In this document: positions 7,292 to 14,864 of the stretch, piece after piece
Numbering within the stretch: position 1 is the first letter of the stretch
Layout: the number at the start of each line of letters is the position of its first letter
Assembly (NCBI RefSeq): GCF_000474275.2
Contig: NZ_ATAE01000041.1
Span: 62,001 to 126,000 of the forward strand
From: Alkalihalophilus marmarensis DSM 21297
GTDB taxonomy: Bacteria > Bacillota > Bacilli > Bacillales > Bacillaceae_D
DNA: 64,000 bases
Reading direction: 5' to 3'
Position numbers and translations under genes: made by a program
The notes under the pieces: generated by a model
The model's database searches: none
What the model saw: the letters and a program-made list of their open reading frames with translations, nothing else
Told to the model about the DNA's origin: nothing

Positions 7292-8173
7292 ATGGACATT
7301 AAAATCGGAGACATTATTAAGAAGAGAAGAGTTGAACTTGGACTTACACAAAAAGATTTAGCTTCCGGTATTTGTACTCAAGCTCAAATCAGTAATATAG
7401 AGAAAGGCTCTTTGAATCCATCGTGTTCTGTACTCTATGCGTTTAGCCAAAAATTATTTGTGGATATGAATTATTTTTTCGATTTAAATTCTAATAAGCC
7501 AAGTCAACACTTCACTAAAATCGAGCACTTGATTAATCAATTAAAGACAGAGAGAAATTACGATTCGATAAAGTACATTGTCGATAATGAATTAACGTTA
7601 AATAGTAACAAATATTCCTCTTATGAAAAACGTTATCTATTATGGCATCAAGGTATTTCCATTTATTATTTATCAGGTAGTATAGATGAGAGTATACAGA
7701 GACTTAATGAATTAGTCATAATAAACCCTTCTACCCCACTGGATACTTTGCTTAATATTAACATCAAAACGAGTATTGCCATTATAAAGCAAGAGGGAAA
7801 ATATTATACTGAAGCTTATAACCTCTTTTTAGAAGCTTCAGAAGAGTTATTAAATGTAACTGAATTAGATCATACATATCAAGTTCAATTGAAGATTTTA
7901 TTCGGATTATCACAAACACTCAGTTACTTAGGAAAATATAATGAATCTAAGACTTATAGTTTAAAAGCAATATCTCTATGTGTGGAAAAGGATACTCTAT
8001 ATTTATTAGCAGATTGTTACTATCAAGTAGGATACAACCTGATAAAACTCGATGATTTGGAAAAAGGACAAGACTATATAAAAACAGCCATTTCATTATA
8101 TGAAGTTCAAGGCAACACTAAGATGATAACTATTGTAAATGAACAGTTGGAAAAATTAACACTACACCCATAG
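7292..8173 (+). CDS. PlcR-like quorum-sensing transcription regulator (RRNPP family)
   Basis: 293 residues: an N-terminal HTH (about 1-65, GLTQKDLASGICTQAQISN) followed by helical TPR repeats to the C-terminus, the layout of PlcR. In PlcR the TPR groove binds a re-imported peptide pheromone and switches on DNA binding. The start follows AAAGGGGGGAC. The gene has its own terminator and is followed in the same direction by the repeat-peptide gene at 8386, its probable pheromone. The lanthipeptide operon upstream is a natural target candidate. A paralogue lies at 18089-18991. Family assignment is strong; ligand and target are inference. Confidence 0.88.
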   Translation: MDIKIGDIIKKRRVELGLTQKDLASGICTQAQISNIEKGSLNPSCSVLYAFSQKLFVDMNYFFDLNSNKPSQHFTKIEHLINQLKTERNYDSIKYIVDNELTLNSNKYSSYEKRYLLWHQGISIYYLSGSIDESIQRLNELVIINPSTPLDTLLNINIKTSIAIIKQEGKYYTEAYNLFLEASEELLNVTELDHTYQVQLKILFGLSQTLSYLGKYNESKTYSLKAISLCVEKDTLYLLADCYYQVGYNLIKLDDLEKGQDYIKTAISLYEVQGNTKMITIVNEQLEKLTLHP

Positions 8174-8217
8174 TTACATGTTTTATTTTCATTTGAAATA
8201 AATATTAATTGAGTATT

Positions 8218-8257
8218 AGAGGTTGAAAGCTATCTAGCTTCCAACCTCTTTTTTTTG
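8218..8257 (+). terminator. Intrinsic terminator after the PlcR-like regulator
   Basis: AGAGGTTG and CAACCTCT, extended by AAGCT/AGCTT with one mismatch, form a long stem followed by eight T. It separates the regulator from the peptide gene, which therefore needs its own promoter in the AT-rich stretch 8258-8385. Confidence 0.9.
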
Positions 8258-8385
8258 AATTAAATATAAATTTCCTATAAAATTATTCGCATAAATATAT
8301 ATTATATTTATTTATATGTTAAAATTATATTCAAATGATATATTAACTCAAAATAAAATAATCAAGATGAAAAGAGGTAGTATTT

Positions 8386-8688
8386 ATGAGAAAGTCAGTG
8401 TTCAAAGGATTTTTAGTAGGGATAGTTGCTCTAAGTACTATAGCATTTGGGAGTACGGGTTACGCCCATACGTCTGAGCTGCTGAATATCCCTGGGCATC
8501 ACTCTATCGAAGGTGTAACACCTCTCAACATTCCCGGGCATCACTCTATCGAAGATGTAACATCTCTCAACATTCCCGGACACCATTCTATCGAAAGTGT
8601 AACACCTCTTAACATTCCCGGGCACCATTCTATCGAAAGTGTAACACCTCTTAACATTCCCGGGCACCATTCTGTCGAAGGACCTTAA
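8386..8688 (+). CDS. Secreted multi-copy peptide pheromone precursor (five LNIPGHHS repeats)
   Basis: 100 residues. A typical signal peptide (MRKSVFKGF start, hydrophobic core, cleavage likely after GSTGYA at about 27) is followed by five repeats of LNIPGHHS-I/V-E at residues 33, 47, 61, 75 and 89, exactly 14 apart, joined by short linkers GVTP, DVTS, SVTP. It lies just after a PlcR-like regulator, where PapR-type pheromone genes are found. PapR carries one copy of its heptapeptide at its C-terminus; here processing could free up to five. The second PlcR-like regulator in this window has a secreted peptide ending FDLGPHHN, which shares the Pro/Gly-His-His core. The pheromone role is inference but well supported by context. 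Confidence 0.75.
   Translation: MRKSVFKGFLVGIVALSTIAFGSTGYAHTSELLNIPGHHSIEGVTPLNIPGHHSIEDVTSLNIPGHHSIESVTPLNIPGHHSIESVTPLNIPGHHSVEGP
8482..8685 (+). repeat. Five 42-bp in-frame coding repeats of the pheromone gene
   Basis: The 42-bp unit is repeated about five times with few base changes, the last unit shortened after GTCGAAGGACCT. The repeats keep the frame and almost all changes are in the linker codons, so the octapeptide is under selection while linkers drift. Confidence 0.9.
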
Positions 8689-8735
8689 TTACTTAGTTAT
8701 TATAATTCTTATCTCTCCCTAAGATTATTTTTTAA

Positions 8736-8780
8736 AACAGACTACGATCATGGAGGTGTTGATTGTAGTCTGTTATTTTG
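8736..8780 (+). terminator. Terminator-like hairpin after the pheromone gene
   Basis: AACAGACTACGATC pairs with GATTGTAGTCTGTT with one mismatch around an 11-base loop, followed by a weak T-rich stretch ATTTTG. Confidence 0.7.
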
Positions 8781-8913
8781 AAATTTAGACGTACAATCCA
8801 TCATCGCTCCTAAAACTTCGCTGAACGTACCGCACCCCCTGGGATATGTGCCGATTGCATTGATATTCCACTACTCTCATCTCATGCTTTTAATCCCCTA
8901 GTCAAAACTTAAG

Positions 8914-8938
8914 GAGGCACTGACTCAGTCAATGCCTC
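8914..8938 (-). terminator. Weak hairpin after yknZ
   Basis: GAGGCA and TGCCTC flank TGACTCAGTCA-like sequence 15 bp past the yknZ stop. On the minus strand the following bases CTTAAGTTTT are only weakly T-rich, so efficiency is doubtful. Confidence 0.5.
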
Positions 8939-8952
8939 GAGCCTCAAACCAA

Positions 8953-10146
8953 TTATTCATATCTCAAAGACTCTATTGGATTCAGTCTCGCCGCTTTGTT
9001 GGCTGGAAGTAAGCCGAATACAATGCCCAATATCATCGAGAATAAGAGTGCTCCAATGATTACCGGCCATGATAGAAGTGATGGCCAGCCTGCAAAGAAG
9101 GAAATCATAGTAGAGACCCCCCCGCCTAAAAGGATGCCGATGATCCCTCCAATTAACGTTAGAATGATTGACTCAATCAGAAATTGGAGGAGAATTTGCT
9201 GGCGGGTGGCACCAAGCGACTTACGAATTCCGATCTCACGCGTTCTCTCAGTTACAGATACTAGCATAATATTCATGACTCCGATTCCGCCGACAAACAG
9301 GGAAATCCCTGCTATTCCGCCAATGATCAACGTCATAATACGGGTGATCTGCCCAATCCCTTCTGCAATCTCTTCCATGTTCATTACTTGATAGGCCTCT
9401 TCTGTATTCTTTCTCGCATTCAACATTTGTACAGCTTCTTCTCCTGCAGCCTGCAGTTCTTCAAGCGACTCCGCTTGAATCGTCACTTGATTGAATTCAC
9501 TCTTACTATAGACCGTCCGCCACGTCTCCCAAGGCATATAGACTTCCTGCATACCAAAGGCAAACAATCCACTCGGTGCTTCAAGTACGCCGATAACCTC
9601 CACCGGCTGATTGGCAACACGTATGACTTCACCTACGGCCGACTGCTCTGGAAACAGCTCTTCATTTAAAGAATCAGAGATTAAGGCTACTCGACGGCCA
9701 CCGAGAAAATCCGCTGGCTGCAACGAAAACCCTTCTGCCACATTAAGCTGGTGAACATCCAAATACGTTTCGCTGATACCATTAACTGAAGCATCACTTG
9801 TTTCTTCTTGGTAACGGACCCTGCTATGCTCATAGCTTGTCGCGACCACACTTTCAATACCTTCTACTGTCTCAATTTCGCGGATATCTTCTAAGGTAAA
9901 TGCAGGTTCATTCAAGATATTTGGATTTGTCTGCATCTCCTCATCCGATGGCATATAGAAGATTTCGGATGTATTCCCTTCACCTGCTATCGAGGTCTTT
10001 AACATTTCCTCTCCGCCCTGGCCGATCGCCACAACGATAATGACCGCTGCTACTCCAATAATGATCCCAAGCATCGTGAGCACAGAGCGCATTTTATGAG
10101 CTTTTATCGAGTTGATCGCCATTAATATATTTTCTTTTACACTCAT
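8953..10146 (-). CDS. yknZ: MacB-type ABC transporter permease YknZ
   Basis: 397 residues with the MacB/FtsX permease layout: a membrane helix at about 20-42, a large extracytoplasmic domain (about 45-270), and three C-terminal helices; RTREIGIRKSLGATRQQILLQ-type coupling segment before the last helices is characteristic. Start ATG behind AGGGGGT, five bases after the ATPase stop. In Bacillus subtilis YknWXYZ protects against the SDP killing factor (established). Here the four genes are in the same order on one strand, and the neighbouring lanthipeptide locus makes toxin or peptide protection a reasonable role. Confidence 0.88.
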   Translation of the reverse strand: MSVKENILMAINSIKAHKMRSVLTMLGIIIGVAAVIIVVAIGQGGEEMLKTSIAGEGNTSEIFYMPSDEEMQTNPNILNEPAFTLEDIREIETVEGIESVVATSYEHSRVRYQEETSDASVNGISETYLDVHQLNVAEGFSLQPADFLGGRRVALISDSLNEELFPEQSAVGEVIRVANQPVEVIGVLEAPSGLFAFGMQEVYMPWETWRTVYSKSEFNQVTIQAESLEELQAAGEEAVQMLNARKNTEEAYQVMNMEEIAEGIGQITRIMTLIIGGIAGISLFVGGIGVMNIMLVSVTERTREIGIRKSLGATRQQILLQFLIESIILTLIGGIIGILLGGGVSTMISFFAGWPSLLSWPVIIGALLFSMILGIVFGLLPANKAARLNPIESLRYE

Positions 10147-10151
10147 AATGG

Positions 10152-10841
10152 CTACCCCCTCTCGCGGCCCATATGCGACGTTAACTCGCCGTCCCGCACA
10201 TAGATGGTTTTTTTTGTGTACTCAGAAATTTCCGGCTCATGGGTGACAAGCGCAATTGTTGTCCCGGCTTCGTTTAGCTCTGTCAATAAATCCATAATCG
10301 TTTCACTCGTCTTTGTATCCAGAGCTCCTGTTGGCTCATCGGCTAAAATGATCGTCGGTTCATTAACAAGAGATCTCGCAATGGCGACACGCTGCTTTTG
10401 CCCGCCAGAAAGGGAATTAGGGAGATAATCCATCCGATCCTTTAGCCCTACCAGACTAAGTGCCTCCTCAGCCCGTTCTTCCCGCTCTTTTTTGGAGAGG
10501 CCAGCATAAATCATCGGCAGCTCTACATTTTTCTTCGCGGTTAATCTTGGCAGGAGGTGGAACTGTTGAAACACGAAGCCGATTTGTTGATTACGGACCT
10601 TTGCAAGTCCTTGTTCATCATAATTCGAGATGTCTTCTCCATTTAAAAAGTAGTGCCCGGTGCTGGGAGGATCGAGGCAGCCAATAATATTCATCAGCGT
10701 TGATTTTCCAGAGCCCGACGGCCCCATAATTGCGAGAAAATCTCCTCGTTCAATATCAAGGTCAATCCCTTTTAAGATCGTCGTATCCTCTGTCCCCACA
10801 CGATAGCTTTTCGTAATTCCTTCCAGCTTAATCAAGGACAA
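10152..10841 (-). CDS. yknY: ABC transporter ATPase YknY
   Basis: 229-residue ATPase of the MacB/LolD class. Walker A GPSGSGKST, Q-loop FQQFHLLP, signature LSGGQKQR and Walker B IILADEP are all present. The annotated start is TTG at 10841; a second TTG six bases on is also possible. It overlaps the end of yknX by 14 bp, so the genes are translationally linked. It would power the YknZ permease and YknX adaptor. Confidence 0.9.
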   Translation of the reverse strand: MSLIKLEGITKSYRVGTEDTTILKGIDLDIERGDFLAIMGPSGSGKSTLMNIIGCLDPPSTGHYFLNGEDISNYDEQGLAKVRNQQIGFVFQQFHLLPRLTAKKNVELPMIYAGLSKKEREERAEEALSLVGLKDRMDYLPNSLSGGQKQRVAIARSLVNEPTIILADEPTGALDTKTSETIMDLLTELNEAGTTIALVTHEPEISEYTKKTIYVRDGELTSHMGRERG

Positions 10842-11916
10842 TCACTTCCGATCCATCCCCAAGCCCTTCTGGAATGTCACTGATGATTTGATCAGACTCA
10901 CTAAGACCAGATCTAATTTCATAACGGCCATCAGAGGTCATCCCAAGCTCCACTTCCTGTTCCACTGCTGCCCCCTCTACAATGGTGTACACGTATGCCG
11001 TATCATCAATCTGTCTCACCGCTGAAATCGGCACTGTTAAGGCTTCTCTCTCATCTGACACGACATTTAAAATCACCTGATAACCCGGACGTAGAGAGCT
11101 CGTGTCGCCCTCTTCTACTTTTACGGTAAATGGATACTTAATTCCCGTCCCATCTAGTTCATTTTGCGAAGGAAGAAAATCAATCTGATCAATCACACCT
11201 GTCCACGTTTGGTCAAGAATGGCATCTGACGTAATGTCTACCTTCTGACCTTCCTTTATTTCAAGAGAATCATATTCAGATAGATCTCCGCTAGCCATAA
11301 ACGACTCTGTCGAAGCGATCGTCACCGCAGCTTCCGTCCCCTCATCAATCTTAAGGACAACACCCGCAATCGGACTTTCTTCTGTTAAATTTTTTGTGCG
11401 ATTTTCAAGCTGTTCTTTTTGCTTTAACAGCTGTCTAAGATCAAGGTTTGCTGCGCGCTTCTCATAGTCAAGCTGCTCACGCTCAGAACGAAAATGATCT
11501 CTAGCCTCCTCTCGGCCGACATCATCTGCAAGCTTATTTTGTTCATCTGAAAGACGGTCTTCTTGCTTTCCAACTTGATTAATTCGTAAGTAACCTGCTT
11601 CAATTTGAATAGCGAGCTGTTCTAATTCAAACTCAAGATCTTCACTTGTGTATTCGATCAATGGAGTTCCAGCGTCAACTGTGTCTCCTTCTTCCACAAG
11701 CAACGTATAGTCTTCTTCTATTCGTATTCGAATATGTTCTATTTCTGCTAATTCCATCTCACCCGGCACCATGATTTCATGCTTAACCGTTTGGTTCTCA
11801 GGTGTAGCCGCCTCTACTTCGAACGAGTCACTCCCCTGTGACTGCACGACAGCAATTGCTGTAAAAAGAATCACCGACAGGACAATAGCCGACCCAATCC
11901 ATACTTTCTTTTTCAT
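10828..11916 (-). CDS. yknX: Membrane-fusion protein YknX (HlyD/MacA family)
   Basis: About 362 residues: an N-terminal membrane anchor, a lipoyl-like half, a coiled-coil hairpin (roughly 110-170, rich in E, Q, L, K), the second lipoyl half (VVLKIDEGTEAAV) and beta-barrel domains, as in MacA-type adaptors. The ATG at 11916 is preferred because AGGTGA lies just upstream; a GTG at 11925 is the alternative and directly follows the yknW stop. It joins permease and wall-side substrate. Third gene upward in the yknWXYZ operon. Confidence 0.87.
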   Translation of the reverse strand: MKKKVWIGSAIVLSVILFTAIAVVQSQGSDSFEVEAATPENQTVKHEIMVPGEMELAEIEHIRIRIEEDYTLLVEEGDTVDAGTPLIEYTSEDLEFELEQLAIQIEAGYLRINQVGKQEDRLSDEQNKLADDVGREEARDHFRSEREQLDYEKRAANLDLRQLLKQKEQLENRTKNLTEESPIAGVVLKIDEGTEAAVTIASTESFMASGDLSEYDSLEIKEGQKVDITSDAILDQTWTGVIDQIDFLPSQNELDGTGIKYPFTVKVEEGDTSSLRPGYQVILNVVSDEREALTVPISAVRQIDDTAYVYTIVEGAAVEQEVELGMTSDGRYEIRSGLSESDQIISDIPEGLGDGSEVIVLD

Positions 11917-11925
11917 CAATTTCAC

Positions 11926-12603
11926 CTACACTCCAGCCGCAAAAAACCCGATTAATGCAGCACCTACCGTAATGATCAGTGTCACAACCCAAGCAGTAAC
12001 GGGTTTCATCGAAGCAACAATACGCAGACCCATGGCCATCAAAATAATGCTCCAAATCGAAAACACTTCAAACAAGCTGACAAGCGAGTACATTGGATCA
12101 TATGGATCAAAAAACACGGTCAATCCCGTGATCATCTGAGCAGGATTTAGATTAAGAGCTAACGTCAAAATACTATTTAGTACTAATCCAATTCCTCCAA
12201 TGAACATAATAAATACATTTAATGAAAATAACTGCTTAAACGTCGCATCACCCGCAGTCAGCTTCACCACAATCCACATGATAAAAGCACCGATCACCCC
12301 GCCAATCACAGGCATTAAGAGTGACGTGACAAATGTAGACACACGAATAGCCGTTTCTGCCCCTTCAAAAATAGCCATATCTTCTGCTGAGAGATCCCCC
12401 ATCATCAGCTGAAAATCAGTCAAAAAGGAAAATAACGCAGCCCACACGGCATACACTGCTGTCACGATGAAAAGTGGAACAAGAACCTTTGGATTCTCAC
12501 GCATACGGCCGAGCTGTTCCTTTGGTTCTGTAATAAATTTAAAAATCGATGGCTTTTCGCCCTTTGGCACCTCTGGTTTGTTTTTTAATGCAGTTTCAGA
12601 CAT
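11926..12603 (-). CDS. yknW: Yip1-domain membrane protein YknW
   Basis: 225 residues with a cytosolic N-terminus ending in a KEQLGRMRENPK segment and five or six membrane helices; this is the Yip1 family layout. In B. subtilis YknW is needed for assembly of the YknXYZ complex (established). It is the first gene of the operon, start ATG behind AGGGGGAG, about 45 bases after a sigma-W-like promoter. Confidence 0.85.
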   Translation of the reverse strand: MSETALKNKPEVPKGEKPSIFKFITEPKEQLGRMRENPKVLVPLFIVTAVYAVWAALFSFLTDFQLMMGDLSAEDMAIFEGAETAIRVSTFVTSLLMPVIGGVIGAFIMWIVVKLTAGDATFKQLFSLNVFIMFIGGIGLVLNSILTLALNLNPAQMITGLTVFFDPYDPMYSLVSLFEVFSIWSIILMAMGLRIVASMKPVTAWVVTLIITVGAALIGFFAAGV

Positions 12604-12652
12604 GCTGCACTCCCCCTATATCATTAGTCAGTTTATAATCACCTCTACCATT

Positions 12653-12678
12653 TACGCATATATTGGAAATTACTTTCA
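12653..12678 (-). promoter_or_regulatory. Sigma-W-like promoter of yknWXYZ
   Basis: The minus strand reads TGAAAG (12678-12673), 16 bp, CGTA (12656-12653), against the sigma-W consensus TGAAAC-N16-CGTA. Spacing and the -10 core are exact. The yknWXYZ operon of B. subtilis belongs to the sigma-W envelope-stress regulon, so context and sequence agree. Confidence 0.7.
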
Positions 12679-12766
12679 ACAAAAGTCCCAATATTTTATA
12701 AATTCTTTATAAATGAGTGATTAGATAGTCCAATTTAAGGAGTAAACCAGTGAGGCTCGGGGTCTG

Positions 12767-12945
12767 ATTGCGCAGGTTGCCGCTATTATTGCGTCGGTGC
12801 CGAATTTAATCGCGCCTCTTTGGCCGTGATATGCGCGGGTTCACAGTCTAATTGCGTCACTCTCCTCTTATTGCATCAGTTCACTCTACTTATGCGCCGG
12901 TACAGCGGTGGTTTGTACTCACTTTGACAGTAATTGCGCCACTTC
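12767..12945 (+). repeat. Intergenic array A of degenerate 20-21-bp units (core ATTGCGYC)
   Basis: Cores such as ATTGCGCA, ATTGCGTC, ATCGCGCC, TATGCGCG, ATTGCGTC, ATTGCATC, TATGCGCC and ATTGCGCC start near 12767, 12788, 12809, 12830, 12851, 12870, 12890 and 12932; one unit near 12911 is decayed. A weaker GGTTCA follows many cores. The array fills the gap between the subtilase terminator and the yknW promoter. Four more arrays of the same family are in this window. Function unknown. Confidence 0.85.
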
Positions 12946-12964
12946 TACCTGCTACCACTTAAAT

Positions 12965-12996
12965 AAAAAAAGCTGACCCTCCAAAAAGGATCAGCC
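12965..12996 (-). terminator. Intrinsic terminator of the subtilase gene
   Basis: On the minus strand GGCTGATCC and GGGTCAGC pair (one mismatch) and are followed by seven T. It lies nine bases after the stop. Confidence 0.9.
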
Positions 12997-13004
12997 TCAT
13001 ACAA

Positions 13005-14387
13005 TTATTGAGCAAAAGCTGCTTCCACCGCATCGTATGCATTCACATACCCAGCTCCGACTTCCCATGACTCGTACCCTGGCATCGGTGTCACGGTCTC
13101 TTGTAAAATCTCTTTCACCTCACTTGGAGTAAGCGAAGGATTTGCTTCTAGCAGCAGGGCAGCAATACCTGCTACATGCGGTGTTGCCATCGAGGTGCCG
13201 CTCATCGTTGTGTAGAACGGTAAATACCTTGCTTCAATCAATTGAATATCTTTTGGCGCAGAAATGACCGATAAAGGTGAAAGTACTCGTGTTGAGATGA
13301 TATCGACACCTGGTGCTACTACAGTCGGTTCATCCTTCCATGTCCACTGCTCACCATCCATTTCAAACGTTCCCCCTTGATCAGAGCCTCTGGATGAAAA
13401 GTCAGCAAGGCTGCCATCCTTCTCACCAGCACCAACCGAGATGACCCAAGGTGCTTTTGCATATGGGTTATGTGTATCTTCTCCAGGCCCTTCATTTCCA
13501 GCTGCAAATAGTACCGTAATCCCTGCATCATAGGCTTTCTTGCTTGCTACATTAATTGGATGATGAGGATCAAAATCTCCTGAGCCGCCCCATGAGTTTG
13601 TGATGATTTGAATATTATATTTATCTTGGTGCTCAAGGGCATAATCAAATCCACCAATCCCATCAAGCACGAGCAGCACAGCGCCTGAGCCGTATCCGAT
13701 TAGATCAGCCCCAGGTGCCGCCCCTGCATATTTACCGCCAGACATCACCCCCGTACCGCCAACTGTCCCAGCGACATGAGTCCCGTGCCCTGAATTCGTA
13801 TCTGTGTTAATGATATTCTCAATATAAGAAATCGGGATAATACCTGTGCTTGATAAATAAGAAGTCCCTAACACATTTTGCACGAGATTCTTTTTAAACG
13901 TATGATCACCATGTGTACCATCCACGCCGCTATCGTTAACTAGAACACCGACACCTTCTCCCGTAACAGGAAGACCTCCGTTTTGCTCAGTAAAACTCTC
14001 ATCTGCTCGGACTTTTTTTACACCTGTTATTTCATTAGCATCCGCGTTAAAATACTCAAGCCGCTCATTTAAATAAATAGACTGTACATCTTCATTTTCT
14101 GCTAATCTTTCTACTTGCCCTTTCGTAACAAGAGCACCGACTATCGGCAAATTGTTAAGCGACACTGCCGAAGTGATATTAAGTCGTTCAAGTAAAGATA
14201 AATGAGCAGCAGTTGGCTTGTCCTCACCTTCAAATGTCACAATAACCTCAGCTAATGAATGACGATCAAGAGCACCCCACACGTTTTCATCGACAACAGC
14301 AGACGTTGCCTCCGCTGATTGACCAGCAAATATAAATCCTTGCCCCAGCAAGAATACGATGAGCATGATACCTAAAAGCCTCTTCAT
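13005..14387 (-). CDS. Secreted subtilisin-family (S8) serine protease
   Basis: 460 residues from ATG 14387, behind AAAGGAGTG; an upstream in-frame ATG adds 20 residues without a ribosome site. A signal peptide (1-28, ending QSAEA) is followed by an inhibitor-I9-like propeptide to about 115 and the S8 domain. The triad is seen as Asp in VNDSGVDGTHG, His in SGHGTHVAGT and Ser in GTSMATPHVAG; the oxyanion Asn is in ITNSWGG. It is an extracellular protease for nutrition or wall turnover. Monocistronic, with its own terminator. Confidence 0.93.
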   Translation of the reverse strand: MKRLLGIMLIVFLLGQGFIFAGQSAEATSAVVDENVWGALDRHSLAEVIVTFEGEDKPTAAHLSLLERLNITSAVSLNNLPIVGALVTKGQVERLAENEDVQSIYLNERLEYFNADANEITGVKKVRADESFTEQNGGLPVTGEGVGVLVNDSGVDGTHGDHTFKKNLVQNVLGTSYLSSTGIIPISYIENIINTDTNSGHGTHVAGTVGGTGVMSGGKYAGAAPGADLIGYGSGAVLLVLDGIGGFDYALEHQDKYNIQIITNSWGGSGDFDPHHPINVASKKAYDAGITVLFAAGNEGPGEDTHNPYAKAPWVISVGAGEKDGSLADFSSRGSDQGGTFEMDGEQWTWKDEPTVVAPGVDIISTRVLSPLSVISAPKDIQLIEARYLPFYTTMSGTSMATPHVAGIAALLLEANPSLTPSEVKEILQETVTPMPGYESWEVGAGYVNAYDAVEAAFAQ

Positions 14388-14589
14388 AACAACACTCCTT
14401 TTTATTTTTAGAATAGTAAGAAAACTCACTATTCTAGCTTCCCACAAGAAGATCGATTTCCACTATTAGACAAATGTATGATTTTTTAGTTAATATTTAT
14501 CAATCGTTAACACTAAAGTTAGATGAAGATGACATTTTGGCGGTAGGTAGTTTTTATAAAGAGACCATTCGAGTGTTGCTGGAGCGTTT

Positions 14590-14785
14590 GTTGCGGCAGG
14601 GATTGCGCCGTTTGACGTGGTTATTGCCTGAGTGCGGGAGCTAATCGCGCTTCTTTGGCAGCGATATGCGTGGGTTCAAAGCCTAATTGCATCACTCTCC
14701 TCTTATGCGTTTGTTCACCCCTCTTATGCGTCGGTTCATCAGCGGATTGTATTCACCTCGGCGATAATTGCGCCAATGCTCTCCC
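14590..14785 (+). repeat. Intergenic array B of degenerate 21-bp units (core ATTGCGYC)
   Basis: Units begin near 14602, 14623, 14644, 14665, 14686, 14704, 14725, 14746 and 14767, nearly all exactly 21 bp apart. TATGCG and ATTGCG cores alternate and are often followed by GGTTCA or TCACTC. It lies between the RND terminator and the upstream region of the subtilase gene. The rest of 14388-14590 is the subtilase leader; I see no clear promoter there. Confidence 0.85.
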
Positions 14786-14835
14786 CCACCGCACTAGGCC
14801 AATGCTCAGCACACAGCCGTACAACACCACACAAA

Positions 14836-14860
14836 AACCCGCGCCCAAAAGGCGCGGGTT
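14836..14860 (-). terminator. Intrinsic terminator of the RND gene
   Basis: AACCCGCGCC and GGCGCGGGTT form a perfect 10-bp GC-rich stem followed on the minus strand by T residues. Confidence 0.93.
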
Positions 14861-14864
14861 TCTC

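Noticed and set aside
8258-8385. PlcR box in the pheromone promoter
   Set aside because: No match to TATGNANNNNTNCATA here or in 18992-19171; the weak shared TTCGCA is too short to claim.
8431-8670. Minus-strand open frame with repeats opposite the pheromone gene
   Set aside because: It is the shadow of the 42-bp coding repeats; no ribosome site, while the plus frame has a signal peptide and ribosome site.
9388-9669. Plus-strand open frame inside yknZ
   Set aside because: Overlaps a fully supported gene on the other strand and has no protein features.
12767-12945. CRISPR array
   Set aside because: Repeats are degenerate, with only about eight conserved bases per 21, no spacers of constant length and no cas genes.
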